Shown: positions 36,957 through 47,411, counted from the first letter of the stretch. The stretch: DNA of 64,000 nucleotides from Wolbachia endosymbiont (group A) of Longitarsus flavicornis (GCF_963931955.1 NZ_OZ008337.1:1488001-1552000); one strand, 5' to 3'. The notes: generated by a model from the sequence alone, not told the origin. Translations and numbers: made by a program.

Positions 36957-38303
36957 CTAAGAAACTCCTTGAACTAACTCATCTTTTTTTACCAAGAGAT
37001 AGCCAAGTTCCTTTGCTCTTTTGATCAAATTTTTTACAGTTCTATCTTTATAGCGTATTTCATAGTATTCCATTCCTTTTTCTACATATTCCTGTCCGTA
37101 TTTGAGCATACTATAAAATATGCACGCTATCTTTCTTGCAGTAGCTGTTATTGCTTTTGGCGCTCCTAATCGTTTTTTTAATTTCCTGTAGTATGCACCT
37201 AATGCACTTTTACTATTTCCCACAGAATTAGCAGCCATTCGAAATGCATTCGCAGCACGATTAATGACTTTACGCGTTCTTGTGCTAAACACTTTTTCTC
37301 CTGTAATTTTATTGGCAGGGCTGAGTCCTAACCACGATGAGAAGTGTTTTTCTGTTGACCATTTACTATGGTTTATACCAGTTTCTGAAATTATGGTCTG
37401 TACACTTAGTACATCAAGCCCTGGAACTTTAGTAAAATCCATACCAGTTATCCGGTGCAGTTCCTCGTGCAAAGCAAAGTTTGGCTTACTTTTTCTATGC
37501 TTATTCTTTTCCTTACTCAACTGTTTACTTTCGCCAGGTTTTGTTTCGAACGTTTTGTAATAGGCCTCAATATTTCTATCACATTCTGCTATTTTTTCTT
37601 GATAGATATTATATAGTTCAAATTCTTGCTTTAGCGTGAATAAGTGTTCCTCTCTATAGTCACCAGCTAACGCTTTTGCAATAGTAGACTGATCATTTTT
37701 TATTCGTGCATCCCTGAATTCAACCAATTTCTCAGGATCCCTTTCGCCTTCGATTATAGCCTTGATAATTTTCATACCAGTTACTCCAGTAATATCTCTT
37801 ATAACTTTATGCAGCTGTATATTCATTTGAATTAATGCCTTCTGCATACGCAGAACATGTGTAGATGCACTTTCAGTAAGACTTTTACGTTGCCGCACAT
37901 AACTACGCAATACACAAATTTGATCATCGGGTCTGAATGATCCATGAAGTAGTCCATAACTGTGTAGTTGTTGTAACCACTGACAGTCCTGAACATCTGA
38001 CTTTCTTCCAGGTACATTTTTTACATGTCGCGCATTTACCAGTTTTACTTCAAACCCATATGATTCGAGTACTTGAAATAAAGGAATCCAGTATACTCCT
38101 GTTGATTCCATAGCTACAGTTGTAACTTTACATTTTTTCAACCACCGTGCTAAATTATGAAGGTCTTCAGTGAAGCAGCCAAATTTTTGGATACGTTGTT
38201 CATCTCTTCCTTCAGGTACACATACATAATGTACAGATGAACCAACATCAATCCCTGCTGCATCAGGATTCACTATTTCTAATTTACTTTTTGCTTTTTT
38301 CAT
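36957..38303 (-). CDS. IS110-family transposase (DEDD recombinase), intact
   Basis: 448 aa. PDAAGIDVGSSVHYVCVPEG starts the RuvC-like DEDD domain, ESTGVYWIPLFQ holds the Glu, and GRKSDVQDCQWLQ the Asp pair; the C-terminal Tnp_2 domain has ELHRITGMDFTKVPGL, LGLSPANKITGEK and the catalytic Ser region RMAANSVGNSKSALGAYYRK. ATG at 38303 with AAGGAG upstream; a frame to 38366 is open but lacks support. IS110 transposases act with a noncoding bridge RNA; the 500-bp gap upstream (38304-38823) could encode it. Confidence 0.9.
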   Translation of the reverse strand: MKKAKSKLEIVNPDAAGIDVGSSVHYVCVPEGRDEQRIQKFGCFTEDLHNLARWLKKCKVTTVAMESTGVYWIPLFQVLESYGFEVKLVNARHVKNVPGRKSDVQDCQWLQQLHSYGLLHGSFRPDDQICVLRSYVRQRKSLTESASTHVLRMQKALIQMNIQLHKVIRDITGVTGMKIIKAIIEGERDPEKLVEFRDARIKNDQSTIAKALAGDYREEHLFTLKQEFELYNIYQEKIAECDRNIEAYYKTFETKPGESKQLSKEKNKHRKSKPNFALHEELHRITGMDFTKVPGLDVLSVQTIISETGINHSKWSTEKHFSSWLGLSPANKITGEKVFSTRTRKVINRAANAFRMAANSVGNSKSALGAYYRKLKKRLGAPKAITATARKIACIFYSMLKYGQEYVEKGMEYYEIRYKDRTVKNLIKRAKELGYLLVKKDELVQGVS

Positions 38304-38823
38304 GGCAACTCCTTCGTATAATTTGTAATAGGGAAACGCTTCAGCTTGGAACGGTTGATAGTACAATCTCCTAACCGAGGTAGTCTACAAAAACTCCATC
38401 AATGATTTGACCGTTCCTCCCAAAACCACGCTTACGAACGGGCACTAAAGGCACCAGTGACTTGGTCGGTTATAACTGCAAAAGCGCTTCTCACAAAGTT
38501 ATATCAGAAATTACTCAAAACTTAAATTGGGAGTTTCTTCCTGGTTTGACAGATTTCGTCTGTTTGACGCTTACAAGTGTCTTTATTTCATTATACATTG
38601 CAGTTTGTTAATTAACTTTTAATGCCTATGGTAGCATTTATTGGACCAAAGGTTTATGCATTATAGAAAATAGTTATAAAAAAACACACTATTTGTATAC
38701 CATACAAACTTTTTTCATTCTGCATAGCTGAGTTACTAGGTCCAGAGTGTGATGGTGTGGATTTAGTATGAACAATTCAGGAGCACTGTAAAGATATAAA
38801 CTCAAAAGGTGTAAGACCCCTAA
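38304..38823. other. Noncoding flank of IS110, candidate bridge-RNA region
   Basis: No gene. The stretch 38304-38600 is better structured and less AT-rich than its surroundings (GGAACGGTTGATAG; CCTAACCGAGGTAG; CTCCCAAAACCACGC). IS110-group elements encode a bridge RNA in the noncoding end before the transposase. The exact ends of the element are not marked by terminal repeats and cannot be set here. Confidence 0.35.
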
Positions 38824-39686
38824 GAACCTGTTCATAATCTTTTGAGGAACAAAGCAGTGAAAGCAAGAACTACCATTTGCAAGCTGGTGTTGAGTTTACG
38901 CTCGCAATTTTTCCATAACCGTCTACATTTTTCCAACCAAGCAAAAGAACGCTCTACAACCCATCTTTTTGGCAATACAGCAAAGGTATGTAATTCACTG
39001 CGTTTTATTACCTCAACAGTTGCACCAATAGTTGCTTTTATTTGTGTTGCAAAATTCTCTCCCGTATAGCCTGCATCAACCAGTACATTTTTAACTCCCG
39101 AGAGGTTTTCTTTTGCATTTTCTACCATTCTCACAGCACTGCTACGGTCAGTTATCTCTGCTGTTGTTACATAAATTGCATGTGGCAAACCTTGCGTATC
39201 TACTGCAATATGGCGTTTTATTCCTGAAATCTTTTTGCCTGCATCGTAGCCTTTTTCTTCAGCAGTATCTGCATTTTTTACACTCTGTGCATCAATTATG
39301 CAGAAGCTGGTTTTTTCTTTCCGACCATTGTTTTGTCGGACTACGCCAACTATTTTTTTTTAACACCAGCTCCAGAACACTTTCTTTATTTGCATCTGGT
39401 TTTTCACTCCACTTCTTAAAATAGTCGTAACAATTGCGCCATTTTGGAAACTCTTTTGGTAGCATTCTCCACTGACAAACGCTTTTCAGAACGTATAACA
39501 CTCCACAAAATACATCATACAAATCAAGTTTTCTTGGTTTTGTTTTTTTTCTACAGGACTCTAGATCTGGTAATATAATCTCAAATCTTTCCCGACTTAT
39601 ATTACTTGGGTATAAACTCCTCATATATCCTAACTTATATACATTATCTCTTAGTTTATTCCTTTCTTGAGATCATGTACAGGTTC
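38824..39686 (-). mobile_element. IS5-family (IS1031-type) insertion sequence, copy A
   Basis: 863 bp with ends GAACCTGT / ACAGGTTC and a TAA target duplication (38821-38823, 39687-39689), as for the IS1031 group (TNA). Four copies are in the window (A-D). It is inserted at the edge of an IS481 remnant. Confidence 0.88.
38832..39624 (-). CDS. IS5-family transposase, copy A (two overlapping frames)
   Basis: First frame (39624-39292, 110 aa) gives the N-terminal domain (RSLYPSNISRERFEIILPDL). A run of nine A (about 39353-39361) lets ribosomes or polymerase slip into the second frame, which continues VGVVRQNNGRKEKTSFCIID with the first catalytic Asp, then VLVDAGYTGENF and RWVVERSFAWLEKCRRLWKN (second Asp, Glu) to 38832. 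Both parts are open in all copies, so the element may still be active. Confidence 0.85.
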
Positions 39687-39703
39687 TAAGAGTTTTGAGT
39701 CTT

Positions 39704-40025
39704 TTAGCGTAATATAACAAAGTCATAAAGATGCTCTTTGAGTTGCTGGTGAGATAACTTCGCCATCAACATCTGGTAGTCTGCTAATGCTGTAGCAACG
39801 ATGTAGACTAGAAGTGTGGGATTGAGGTTGTAGAGACAGTCATCTAATGGCAATAGAGTATGCTTCGGACCCATATCAGCGTCTTTGGCAAAAGACCGTT
39901 TTCTCCATTTAATGATAGTTTTTGGATTAAGGTTTAGAGAGTTTTGCTATGCTCTCTTTACTATTTTGTATTACTCTACGAATCGTCTCTGTTGTTTTGG
40001 CGCACCCATGTAACCATAATTCCTC
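39704..40025 (-). pseudogene. IS481-family transposase remnant
   Basis: The minus strand encodes, with at least two frameshifts, LWLHGCAKTTETIRRVIQNS then KESIAKLSK, NPKTIIKWRKRSFAKD and DMGPKHTLLPLDDCLYNLNP; another frame gives HTSSLHRCYSISRLPDVDG. This is the N-terminal helix-turn-helix part of IS481 transposases; the catalytic domain is missing. Frames at 40075-40211 (about 46 codons from MSVSKERKEYLLEKFKYAAK) are not recognised. Confidence 0.7.
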
Positions 40026-40364
40026 CTTTGATGGTATTTTTTCTCATATTTTATCATACCATTACACTCTGGGACTGTACACCAGAAGCCATACAGATCT
40101 TACTTTTGGTACTGTTTTATGATTGGACTTTGTACCAGATTTGCCAAATTCTTTGGCAGCATATTTAAACTTTTCTAGTAAATATTCCTTACGCTCTTTT
40201 GATACTGACATTTTTACCTCACCAACTATTATTTTATATCACTTTAGACAAAAAGTCAACTTTTTCCTTAATATGTTAATAAAACGAAACTTGAGTGAGA
40301 AATATTTAAGTAATAATTTTCCGCCACAAACAATACTTTCTTTGTTTGCTAGTGCAATAGAAGT

Positions 40365-41696
40365 CTAATCTACTTTCAGTTCCTCAGTATGTAAACTGCG
40401 TGGTAAAGATTCTAACTCCTTTGCAGCACTTAAACTTTTATTTTTTGCATGTATACCAAGCTTATTGAATTCTCGAGCAGCAGGAAACACCCTTGCTTCA
40501 AGCGAACCAGCAGTTTTATTATAATGATCAACAGCACTTTTTAAGCTCCTGCGCAAATTGTCAAAGTTTTCGCCCATTGTGCAAATGCGCTCATATAAAA
40601 TATGACCTAGTTCACTGATTTTCTTTGCGTTTTCAGCTATCATCTCCTGCTTCCATCCATACGCTATTGCTCTCAGCAACGCAATTAGAGTGATCGGTGT
40701 TGCAATGATCACTTTTTTTTCCACTCCAATCTCTATCAAAGCAGGCTCATACTCCAGTGCTGCGCTAAAAACCCCCTCCCCTGTTAAGAAAAGCACCACA
40801 AGTTCTGGCGTATTTTCAAATTGATTCCAATACTCTTTTTTACCCAAGTCATTTATGTGTTTTTTTATTGCCAGGGAATGATTCTTTAATTTCTCCTTTT
40901 GTATTTGCAAATCATTTTGTGATATAGCATCCATGTAGGAATCAAGCGGCACTTTAGCATCTATTATTATTTGCTTTCCAGATGGCATTTTGATTATTAA
41001 ATCAGGGCGTAATAAATTGTCTTCATTTTTATCAATTACCGATGGCTGAGTGAAAAAATCGCAATACTCAATCATTCCTGCCATTTCTACCACTCTTTTG
41101 AGTTGCATTTCACCCCATTTGCCCCTAATGTGAGGTTTCCTCAAGGCATTAGCAAGGCTGGAAGTTTGGTTCATCAGCGCTCCAATTTGCTCCTTTAAAC
41201 CTTCATAGGCCCCTACCCTCTCTTTTTCCAGCTCGCGTATTTCATTATCGAATTTTTCTAATTTTTCTTTTATTGGAGTTACAACTTCGTTGATCGTTGC
41301 TTGTCTTTTTTTGAAATCGCTTTCCGTTTCTTTTAATTTGTTATCAATGACTTCCTTTGCTAAGTTCAGAAAATTGTTATTGTTCACTTGCAAGGCATCA
41401 AGAGAGAGCGCTTTAAAAGTGTTTGTTAATCTCTCCTCTGCTTGTGTTAACAGTTCTATTTCCTTTTTCTTTTCCTCACGTTCTTTTTGCAGAGTTACTT
41501 CAAGTTCTGCTCTTTTGACCCTTAAATCAACTATTTCTTCATTCTTCGTAAGCAAAGTTTGCTTTGTTTCTTGAAGTTCTTGCTCTAATTTACATAAATT
41601 ACCCTCAAGGTTTGCTTTCTTTTCGCTCAGTTTTTTTACGATAATGTAGAAAAATAGTAATAGAGAGACAACCAGAGCTATAGAATTGAAAAGCAT
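40365..41696 (-). CDS. rmuC: DNA recombination protein RmuC
   Basis: 443 aa. An N-terminal membrane span (residues 3-22) is followed by coiled coil (25-130) and the RmuC nuclease-like domain: LANALRKPHIRGKWGEMQLK (about 187-206), RPDLIIKMPSGKQIIIDAKV (228-247), PELVVLFLTGEGVFSAALEY and LIALLRAIAYGWKQE. RmuC limits inversions at short repeats, which may matter in such a repeat-rich genome. Full family length. Confidence 0.95.
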   Translation of the reverse strand: MLFNSIALVVSLLLFFYIIVKKLSEKKANLEGNLCKLEQELQETKQTLLTKNEEIVDLRVKRAELEVTLQKEREEKKKEIELLTQAEERLTNTFKALSLDALQVNNNNFLNLAKEVIDNKLKETESDFKKRQATINEVVTPIKEKLEKFDNEIRELEKERVGAYEGLKEQIGALMNQTSSLANALRKPHIRGKWGEMQLKRVVEMAGMIEYCDFFTQPSVIDKNEDNLLRPDLIIKMPSGKQIIIDAKVPLDSYMDAISQNDLQIQKEKLKNHSLAIKKHINDLGKKEYWNQFENTPELVVLFLTGEGVFSAALEYEPALIEIGVEKKVIIATPITLIALLRAIAYGWKQEMIAENAKKISELGHILYERICTMGENFDNLRRSLKSAVDHYNKTAGSLEARVFPAAREFNKLGIHAKNKSLSAAKELESLPRSLHTEELKVD

Positions 41697-41750
41697 CAGA
41701 ATAAAAAAACTGCGTTTACAATTCTATATGATTTTTGTGTGTATAAGAAA

Positions 41751-41778
41751 GAAAAAAAGAGCACCTAAAGAGGTGCCA
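41751..41778 (-). terminator. Rho-independent terminator of the 41.8-42.4 kb gene
   Basis: On the minus strand the stem GCACCT / AGGTGC (plus a G-C extension) with a short loop is followed by a T-rich tract (TCTTTTTTTC). It lies 23-50 bp after the stop at 41801. Confidence 0.7.
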
Positions 41779-41800
41779 CTTTTGAAGGGAAAGTACTCTT

Positions 41801-42448
41801 TTAGAAAATTGGTAGAATAATTTTTGACCACATAAGTTGTTCTTTAGATGGATTTTCTAGCAGCTTATCAGGTTTACTATTGTTAGTATTAACAGTATTA
41901 GCAGCTTCTGAGCTTAGTGCCTTGCTATCATTTACAGGCACTTTAGATGCAGAATTTGCAACTTCAGGTTTCTGAGATATCTGAGTTATAGTACCAACTA
42001 TATGCTTACTATTTAAACCTAACATCCTTTTCATGCCTTCTAACTCACTAGACGAAGTTTTACCATCCTCTACCGACTTTACTATAAAAGATATCACATT
42101 ATCGCTAATGATAGGAAGTTCGCTGTAAGCAATTTTGAACATACCTTTATCACATCTGACACGTACATAATATTTTGATAGATCTTTATGATTAATATTT
42201 TTTACATCCATAATTTCTTGTACATTCTCTTTCTTTACATGCAGTATCAACTGCTTATTACCATTTTCTTTAATAATACCCCAATCATTGGATTTGCCCT
42301 TTATTAGCTCAATTAAATCATTTTTATGTGATTGACCAGACCACCAGCTTTTAATACTGTTCCAGCCTAATGAAATTTTTCTTGCAACCCATGAAATTCC
42401 TGTGTGATCAGCAATCCACTTAAAAAACTTTTTTATGTTTTTCCACAT
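41801..42448 (-). CDS. Wolbachia-specific protein, 215 aa (shares a domain with the 53.1 kb protein)
   Basis: No known family. The N-terminus is amphipathic and aromatic (WKNIKKFFKWIADHTGISWV). Residues about 65-155 resemble the N-terminal domain of the protein at 53104-54081: both have a GNKQLILHV / GQKIQLAIS strand, a KYYVRV / KFYAGY strand, a VISFIV / NIIIDV strand, then ELEGMKRMLGLNSK / RLEEMKNLLGLNNG. The tail 160-215 is Ser/Asn-rich. No signal peptide. Followed by a strong terminator. Confidence 0.65.
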   Translation of the reverse strand: MWKNIKKFFKWIADHTGISWVARKISLGWNSIKSWWSGQSHKNDLIELIKGKSNDWGIIKENGNKQLILHVKKENVQEIMDVKNINHKDLSKYYVRVRCDKGMFKIAYSELPIISDNVISFIVKSVEDGKTSSSELEGMKRMLGLNSKHIVGTITQISQKPEVANSASKVPVNDSKALSSEAANTVNTNNSKPDKLLENPSKEQLMWSKIILPIF

Positions 42449-42846
42449 ATTTTACTCCTTAAATTAATAATAAATTAACTTAATTATTTCATAAATAGTA
42501 TAACATGTCAACTATTTTTTACTTTAAAGAGGAAATAGACTTCTCACATTATAAAAAACCATTAGCCCACTCTTTGATGTCATTCCAGCGCGTGACGTAC
42601 AGCTGTACAAACATTGAGATATAAGAGTAATTTGTACCAAGAAAAAAAGATGTCATCCCAGTGCCCAGACAATGGGATCCAGGAATTTTATTAAGTTGGT
42701 AAGCATAAAAGTAGCCGTTTTATGTTACAATACAACGTTTTGATGATTATGAAAAGGCTGGATTCCAGTGTCAAGCACTGGAATGACAGGAGTGGAGCTA
42801 TACAAAAAGAAGTAAAACGGCTATAAAGATGATGCTATAGAAGTTT
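42449..42846. repeat. Intergenic palindromic repeats (cluster 2)
   Basis: No gene. 42572-42600 carries CATTCCAGCGCGTGACG, and 42650-42790 a pair of inverted pieces (TCATCCCAGTGCCCAGACAA and GGATTCCAGTGTCAAGCACT) of the genome-wide palindrome family. Confidence 0.7.
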
Positions 42847-43160
42847 TTAGTACTTGCTCGCAACTTTCAACAATTTAATAGCACTGGTGTTTACAACCTC
42901 TCCGCCGACACGCTTAGTGACAAAAAACCTCACATAAGGTTTATTCGTATAAGGGTCTCTTAATATTCTCATTCCTCTGTTATCTACAATCTTATAAGCT
43001 TGTTTGAAATCTGCCATCGCAATTACTGGTAGCTGATTGTTTGATGCAGGTGGCATATCGGCAGACTGGTATACTGGCACTCCCATTAAGGTATCTGGAG
43101 CTTTAAGCGACAAACTTGGTTGCCAAAGATATTGACCTGTTTGAGCTTTTAGTAGCCTAA

Positions 43161-44023
43161 GAACCTGTTCATAATCTTTTGAGGAACAAAGCAGTGAAAG
43201 CAAGAACTACCATTTGCAAGCTGGTGTTGAGTTTACGCTCGCAATTTTTCCATAACCGTCTACATTTTTCCAACCAAGCAAAAGAACGCTCTACAACCCA
43301 TCTTTTTGGCAATACAGCAAAGGTATGTAATTCACTGCGTTTTATTACCTCAACAGTTGCACCAATAGTTGCTTTTATTTGTGTTGCAAAATTCTCTCCC
43401 GTATAGCCTGCATCAACCAGTACATTTTTAACTCCCGAGAGGTTTTCTTTTGCATTTTCTACCATTCTCACAGCACTGCTACGGTCAGTTATCTCTGCTG
43501 TTGTTACATAAATTGCATGTGGCAAACCTTGCGTATCTACTGCAATATGGCGTTTTATTCCTGAAATCTTTTTGCCTGCATCGTAGCCTTTTTCTTCAGC
43601 AGTATCTGCATTTTTTACACTCTGTGCATCAATTATGCAGAAGCTGGTTTTTTCTTTCCGACCATTGTTTTGTCGGACTACGCCAACTATTTTTTTTTAA
43701 CACCAGCTCCAGAACACTTTCTTTATTTGCATCTGGTTTTTCACTCCACTTCTTAAAATAGTCGTAACAATTGCGCCATTTTGGAAACTCTTTTGGTAGC
43801 ATTCTCCACTGACAAACGCTTTTCAGAACGTATAACACTCCACAAAATACATCATACAAATCAAGTTTTCTTGGTTTTGTTTTTTTTCTACAGGACTCTA
43901 GATCTGGTAATATAATCTCAAATCTTTCCCGACTTATATTACTTGGGTATAAACTCCTCATATATCCTAACTTATATACATTATCTCTTAGTTTATTCCT
44001 TTCTTGAGATCATGTACAGGTTC
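43161..44023 (-). mobile_element. IS5-family (IS1031-type) insertion sequence, copy B
   Basis: 863 bp, TAA duplication at 43158-43160 and 44024-44026. Its predicted proteins equal those of copies A and C. Inserted in the capsid gene near codon 297. Confidence 0.9.
43169..43961 (-). CDS. IS5-family transposase, copy B (two overlapping frames)
   Basis: Frames 43961-43629 and 43525-43169 with the same nine-A slippage site between them and the same DDE residues as in copy A. Both parts open. Confidence 0.85.
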
Positions 44024-44912
44024 TAACATTCTTCAACGTACTCCTGTTCATCAAAAATGATGCATTTTTGGAATAATATTCATCTAGAGAGTAATACAAC
44101 ATCATTATTGAATCACTATCTAATTTTTCAGTTTTAACTTGCTCTATTTTATTATAACTGTTTCCATTTTCATAAGCTAAAATTCCTTTGGGTTGAAAAG
44201 TGCCCTCACCCTTAATGAAGGCTTCGCTTTCTTCCTTACTAAAAGTCTCGGCAATCTTTTCCACCAGCCAACTCTCAACATCGACAAACGCATCATCGAG
44301 TAACTTTTGTGATATTTGTGGTTGAGCATATAACTCGTAAGTCGTGATGGAAATCTTTTGGATTTTGGGCGTGTCCGTATCTTTTGCAAAATCATACTTA
44401 GATTTATTGCCACCGTCCTCATCATCTACTGTTTCACTGCTCCAACCTGCACCGGCGCGGTCAAAATCTTCTATAATGTAATCCAATGTTTCAGTAGAGA
44501 TTCTTTGACTGGAGCATATTTGTCGCATTGGGGACGAATCAGTTACGCGCTTGTTTATGCGTTTTACAATATGCGGAGTAACTAGATACCCCCCGATATC
44601 ACTGTCATCTCCACTGAGGGTTTTGTGTGATAAACCGCTTTCCATTCCCTTGCGGATGTAATCAGAAAAATATTTATCGCTTGTGCTAAAATCTGTATTT
44701 ACTTCTGGACGTTGAGCTGCAGTTTCGATCAAGTCTAAACGCTCTTTGCAACTATCAATGGCATTATTTACCTTGCATAGCTGCTCAATCGTTGCAGAAT
44801 CAGCACGCCCTTTGCTTTCAATTTCTTTTAGTTTGCGATCATTTATTAATTTAAATTGCTCCCATGATGAAGCGAGTTCATTGATACGGTGAGCGATATC
44901 GGTGAGTGACAT

Positions 44913-45395
44913 AATAGCCTCCTTTGAAAATGAAATGAAAATGGAAATAAGGTAATAGGAATGGTACTCATAGATGTTTCCTACAGTTGTACGAATATTG
45001 CAATATGGTACATAGTAAATGATGTCATTCCAGCGCTCCCTTTCTTGTCATCCCAGTGCTTGACACTGGGATCCAGATTGGGCACTAAGTTGGTAAACAC
45101 GAAAGCGCTTTACAACGTTTTTGATGGAATTGTGCGAAAGCCAGTGTCAAGCACTGGAATGACATCATCTGTTGTCTTCAAAAATAAATGTTCGTACAGT
45201 TATATGCCCAGACACTGGCATGATATCATTTGTTTATCTGTTGAAAATGTAAACCGGAAAATAACGTGGCACAAAGTGCCACGCTTAGTACTGTAAGCTT
45301 AATCCAGTAATTAAATTAAGCGAGGTAAAATAAAAGATAATAATACTATATAATGTTCGTTCTTTTATGTCAAGCACTTTTTTTATCTGCTTCAA
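44913..45395. repeat. Intergenic palindromic repeats (cluster 3) with a terminator-like hairpin
   Basis: No gene. 45023-45180 carries several CATTCCAG / CCAGTGTCAAGCACTGG pieces; a frame of 111 codons across them (44961-45296) is repeat sequence. A perfect hairpin CGTGGCAC / GTGCCACG (45265-45283, 3-nt loop) lies 110 bp beyond the pyrF stop, without a T tract. Confidence 0.65.
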
Positions 45396-46064
45396 TTAGA
45401 TAAGGGATTTCAATATTAATTCTGCACTACTTGCAGTTTTTGTAATGGGTCTGCCAATGACGATATAATCAGCTCCTAAATTTATTGCTTCTTTTGGTGT
45501 TGCTGTCCTTTTTTGGTCGTCATGACTTGGATCTATACGAATTCCTGGAGTAATAATTTTAAAGTCTTCACCGCATTCTCGGCGCACTTCTTGAGCTTCC
45601 AATGCAGAACAGACTATTCCATAGAGTCCAATCTTTTTTGCAAGCTTTGCAAGCAAAATTACCTGTGATTTTGCCTCTCTTGCTACTCCAAGCTCGTTCA
45701 AATCCTCATTGCTCATACTAGTTAGCACTGTCACTCCAATCAGCTTTATTTTTGTGCCTTGCACTACATTTAGCGCTTCTTCAAGCATTTTTGTCCCACC
45801 GCTGATGTGCAGAGTTAACATTTCAACGTTCAGAACTTTTATTACTTCAACTGTTTTAGCTACAGTGTTTGGAATGTCATGCAATTTCAGATCTAAAAAA
45901 ATTGGTACATTGCATTTTGCAACTTCTTGCACTCCAGAAAGACCTTGAGCAGCAAAAAATTCTAATCCCAGCTTTACCATGCCAACTTTACCACGCAGAG
46001 CATTAGCTAGAGAAATAGCCTTATTTAAGTCTTGTGTATCCAGTGCACATATTATTGGGTTCAT
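45396..46064 (-). CDS. pyrF: Orotidine 5'-phosphate decarboxylase
   Basis: 222-aa TIM barrel, final step of UMP synthesis. ICALDTQDLNKAISLA opens it; the catalytic Lys-Asp array is in IFLDLKLHDIPNTV (about 55-68), LTLHISGG follows, and GIRIDPSHDDQKRTATPKEA plus DYIVIGRPIT close the phosphate site. Typical length. Confidence 0.97.
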   Translation of the reverse strand: MNPIICALDTQDLNKAISLANALRGKVGMVKLGLEFFAAQGLSGVQEVAKCNVPIFLDLKLHDIPNTVAKTVEVIKVLNVEMLTLHISGGTKMLEEALNVVQGTKIKLIGVTVLTSMSNEDLNELGVAREAKSQVILLAKLAKKIGLYGIVCSALEAQEVRRECGEDFKIITPGIRIDPSHDDQKRTATPKEAINLGADYIVIGRPITKTASSAELILKSLI

Positions 46065-46094
46065 TATCTTGCATGATTTATCTTATAATAAGAC

Positions 46095-47411
46095 TCATTG
46101 TTGTGTTTTGCAAATACTTTCACTCTGATTGAACTGACTGCGTTCATAAGATTCTGTCAATAGTGAATTTGGCAATTTGATCGGGGTGGATGAGCGACTT
46201 ACATATCCAAGATCATCCAGTGAAAAATCAAACGTTTCCTCTGATGGTGATTCACATCTAGAATCTTCACCTGGCGTGAATTGCATAATTTCCTTCAATA
46301 TAAACTTTATTTTTTGAGTCTCCTGTAATATTATTTTTCTACTATGATCTCCGATCGCTTCATTATTGTTTACCAATTTTTCTACCTCGTCTACCACAGG
46401 TTCTAACATTTCCAGTAAATAACCCTTTTTCTCTTCTGCATTTCTCAACAAATCTTCTTCAAGTTGTTCTATTTGAGCGTCTTGCTTTAAAAGTAAATTT
46501 TTTAAACTTTTTACCTCATTGTTACAATCTTTTCTTATTCCGTCTAACTCACAACATTGACTATTAATGCAATCATTTGCTTTATCTAACTCTTCAGATT
46601 TCTCTTTTAATTCTTGAGATAAGTTTTTATTTTTCTGATTAATTTCTTTAAATCTACATTGTAACTCATCTAATTCTACATAAAGTTCTTTTTGTCTTTT
46701 ATACAATTCTTCTTTTTTATTATACAATATATGTTTTTCTTTACATAATTTTTCTATTTCTTTATGAATTTCTTTATTTTGTAATTCTTCATATTTATTA
46801 TTGTCTACTTTCCTTTTCAATTCCGTTATACGTTCTTCTTTTTTAGCTATATCATTTTCTTTTTCTTGTAACTGTTCACATAAACGCGAGATTTTACAAA
46901 GTAATTCTTCTTCTTGCTCACCAAGCTCATCTTTTTCCTTCATTATTTTTTCTAATTTGCCTGTTATTTCAAATACACGGTTTATTTTAGCTTCTAATTT
47001 TTGCTCTAAAGATTCTTTTTCTTTAAGAAGAGATTCTCTCTCAGCTTCTAACTCATTTACTTTCTGAGCCAATTTTTTTGCTCTCTTGTCTAAATTTTGC
47101 TTTTCTTGAGTTAATTCATGTTTTAATTTTTCCACTTCTTTGTTTGCAGCTTCTTTTTCCAGAGTTATTTTATTTTCTAACTCTTGCTCTTTTTGAGCGA
47201 ATTTATTTCTCTCAATCTCTATTTTCTTATTATTACGAATTATTTTATATAAAAGTGCAAGCACCAAAACAGATAATGCAGCTAAAGCAAGAGTTAGAGG
47301 AAGAGGCACATTAGAAGTTACAATAAGCGCTAAAGATGTAAGTAACGTAAGAGTAGCTAAGGAACTAGCTATAAAATAAAATGCGTTAGCTTTGTTAAAC
47401 AAATTGCTCAT
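46095..47411 (-). CDS. Membrane-anchored coiled-coil protein (438 aa)
   Basis: Two hydrophobic spans at the N-terminus (about 11-33 and 36-58, FYFIASSLATLTLLTSLALI), then a continuous coiled coil from about 62 to 345 (IRNNKKIEIERNKFAQKEQE and on), and a Ser-rich acidic tail (SPSEETFDFSLDDLGYVSRS). It is a paralogue of the next gene upstream (same NKANA start, YKIIRNNKKIE / CKIISNNKKIE junction). Function unknown; long, membrane-tethered coiled coils in Wolbachia are candidates for envelope or host contact. Confidence 0.75.
   Translation of the reverse strand: MSNLFNKANAFYFIASSLATLTLLTSLALIVTSNVPLPLTLALAALSVLVLALLYKIIRNNKKIEIERNKFAQKEQELENKITLEKEAANKEVEKLKHELTQEKQNLDKRAKKLAQKVNELEAERESLLKEKESLEQKLEAKINRVFEITGKLEKIMKEKDELGEQEEELLCKISRLCEQLQEKENDIAKKEERITELKRKVDNNKYEELQNKEIHKEIEKLCKEKHILYNKKEELYKRQKELYVELDELQCRFKEINQKNKNLSQELKEKSEELDKANDCINSQCCELDGIRKDCNNEVKSLKNLLLKQDAQIEQLEEDLLRNAEEKKGYLLEMLEPVVDEVEKLVNNNEAIGDHSRKIILQETQKIKFILKEIMQFTPGEDSRCESPSEETFDFSLDDLGYVSRSSTPIKLPNSLLTESYERSQFNQSESICKTQQ

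Larger units (their letters stand above)
42847..44912 (-). pseudogene. Phage major capsid protein, HK97 family, split by IS copy B
   Basis: N-terminal part 44912-44024: coiled delta-domain-like region (1-75), then SGLSHKTLSGDDSDIGGYLV and PMRQICSSQRISTETLDYII, TWSSETVDDE-type core, SEAFIKGEGTFQPKGILAYE. C-terminal part 43160-42847: RLLKAQTGQYLWQPSLSLKA, PVYQSADMPP and VNTSAIKLLKVASKY. Removing the IS and one TAA joins STLKNV directly to RLLKAQTG without a frame change, so the gene was intact (about 400 aa) before insertion. Start ATG 44912 has an AAAGGAGG site. The matching prohead protease is at 11.8 kb. Confidence 0.93.

Noticed and set aside
40075..40211. Short frame beginning MSVSKERKEYLLEK
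   Set aside because: Not recognised and only about 46 codons, next to an IS481 remnant; reported only inside that remnant's note.
44961..45296. 111-codon plus-strand frame
   Set aside because: It runs through palindromic repeats that are noncoding elsewhere in the window.
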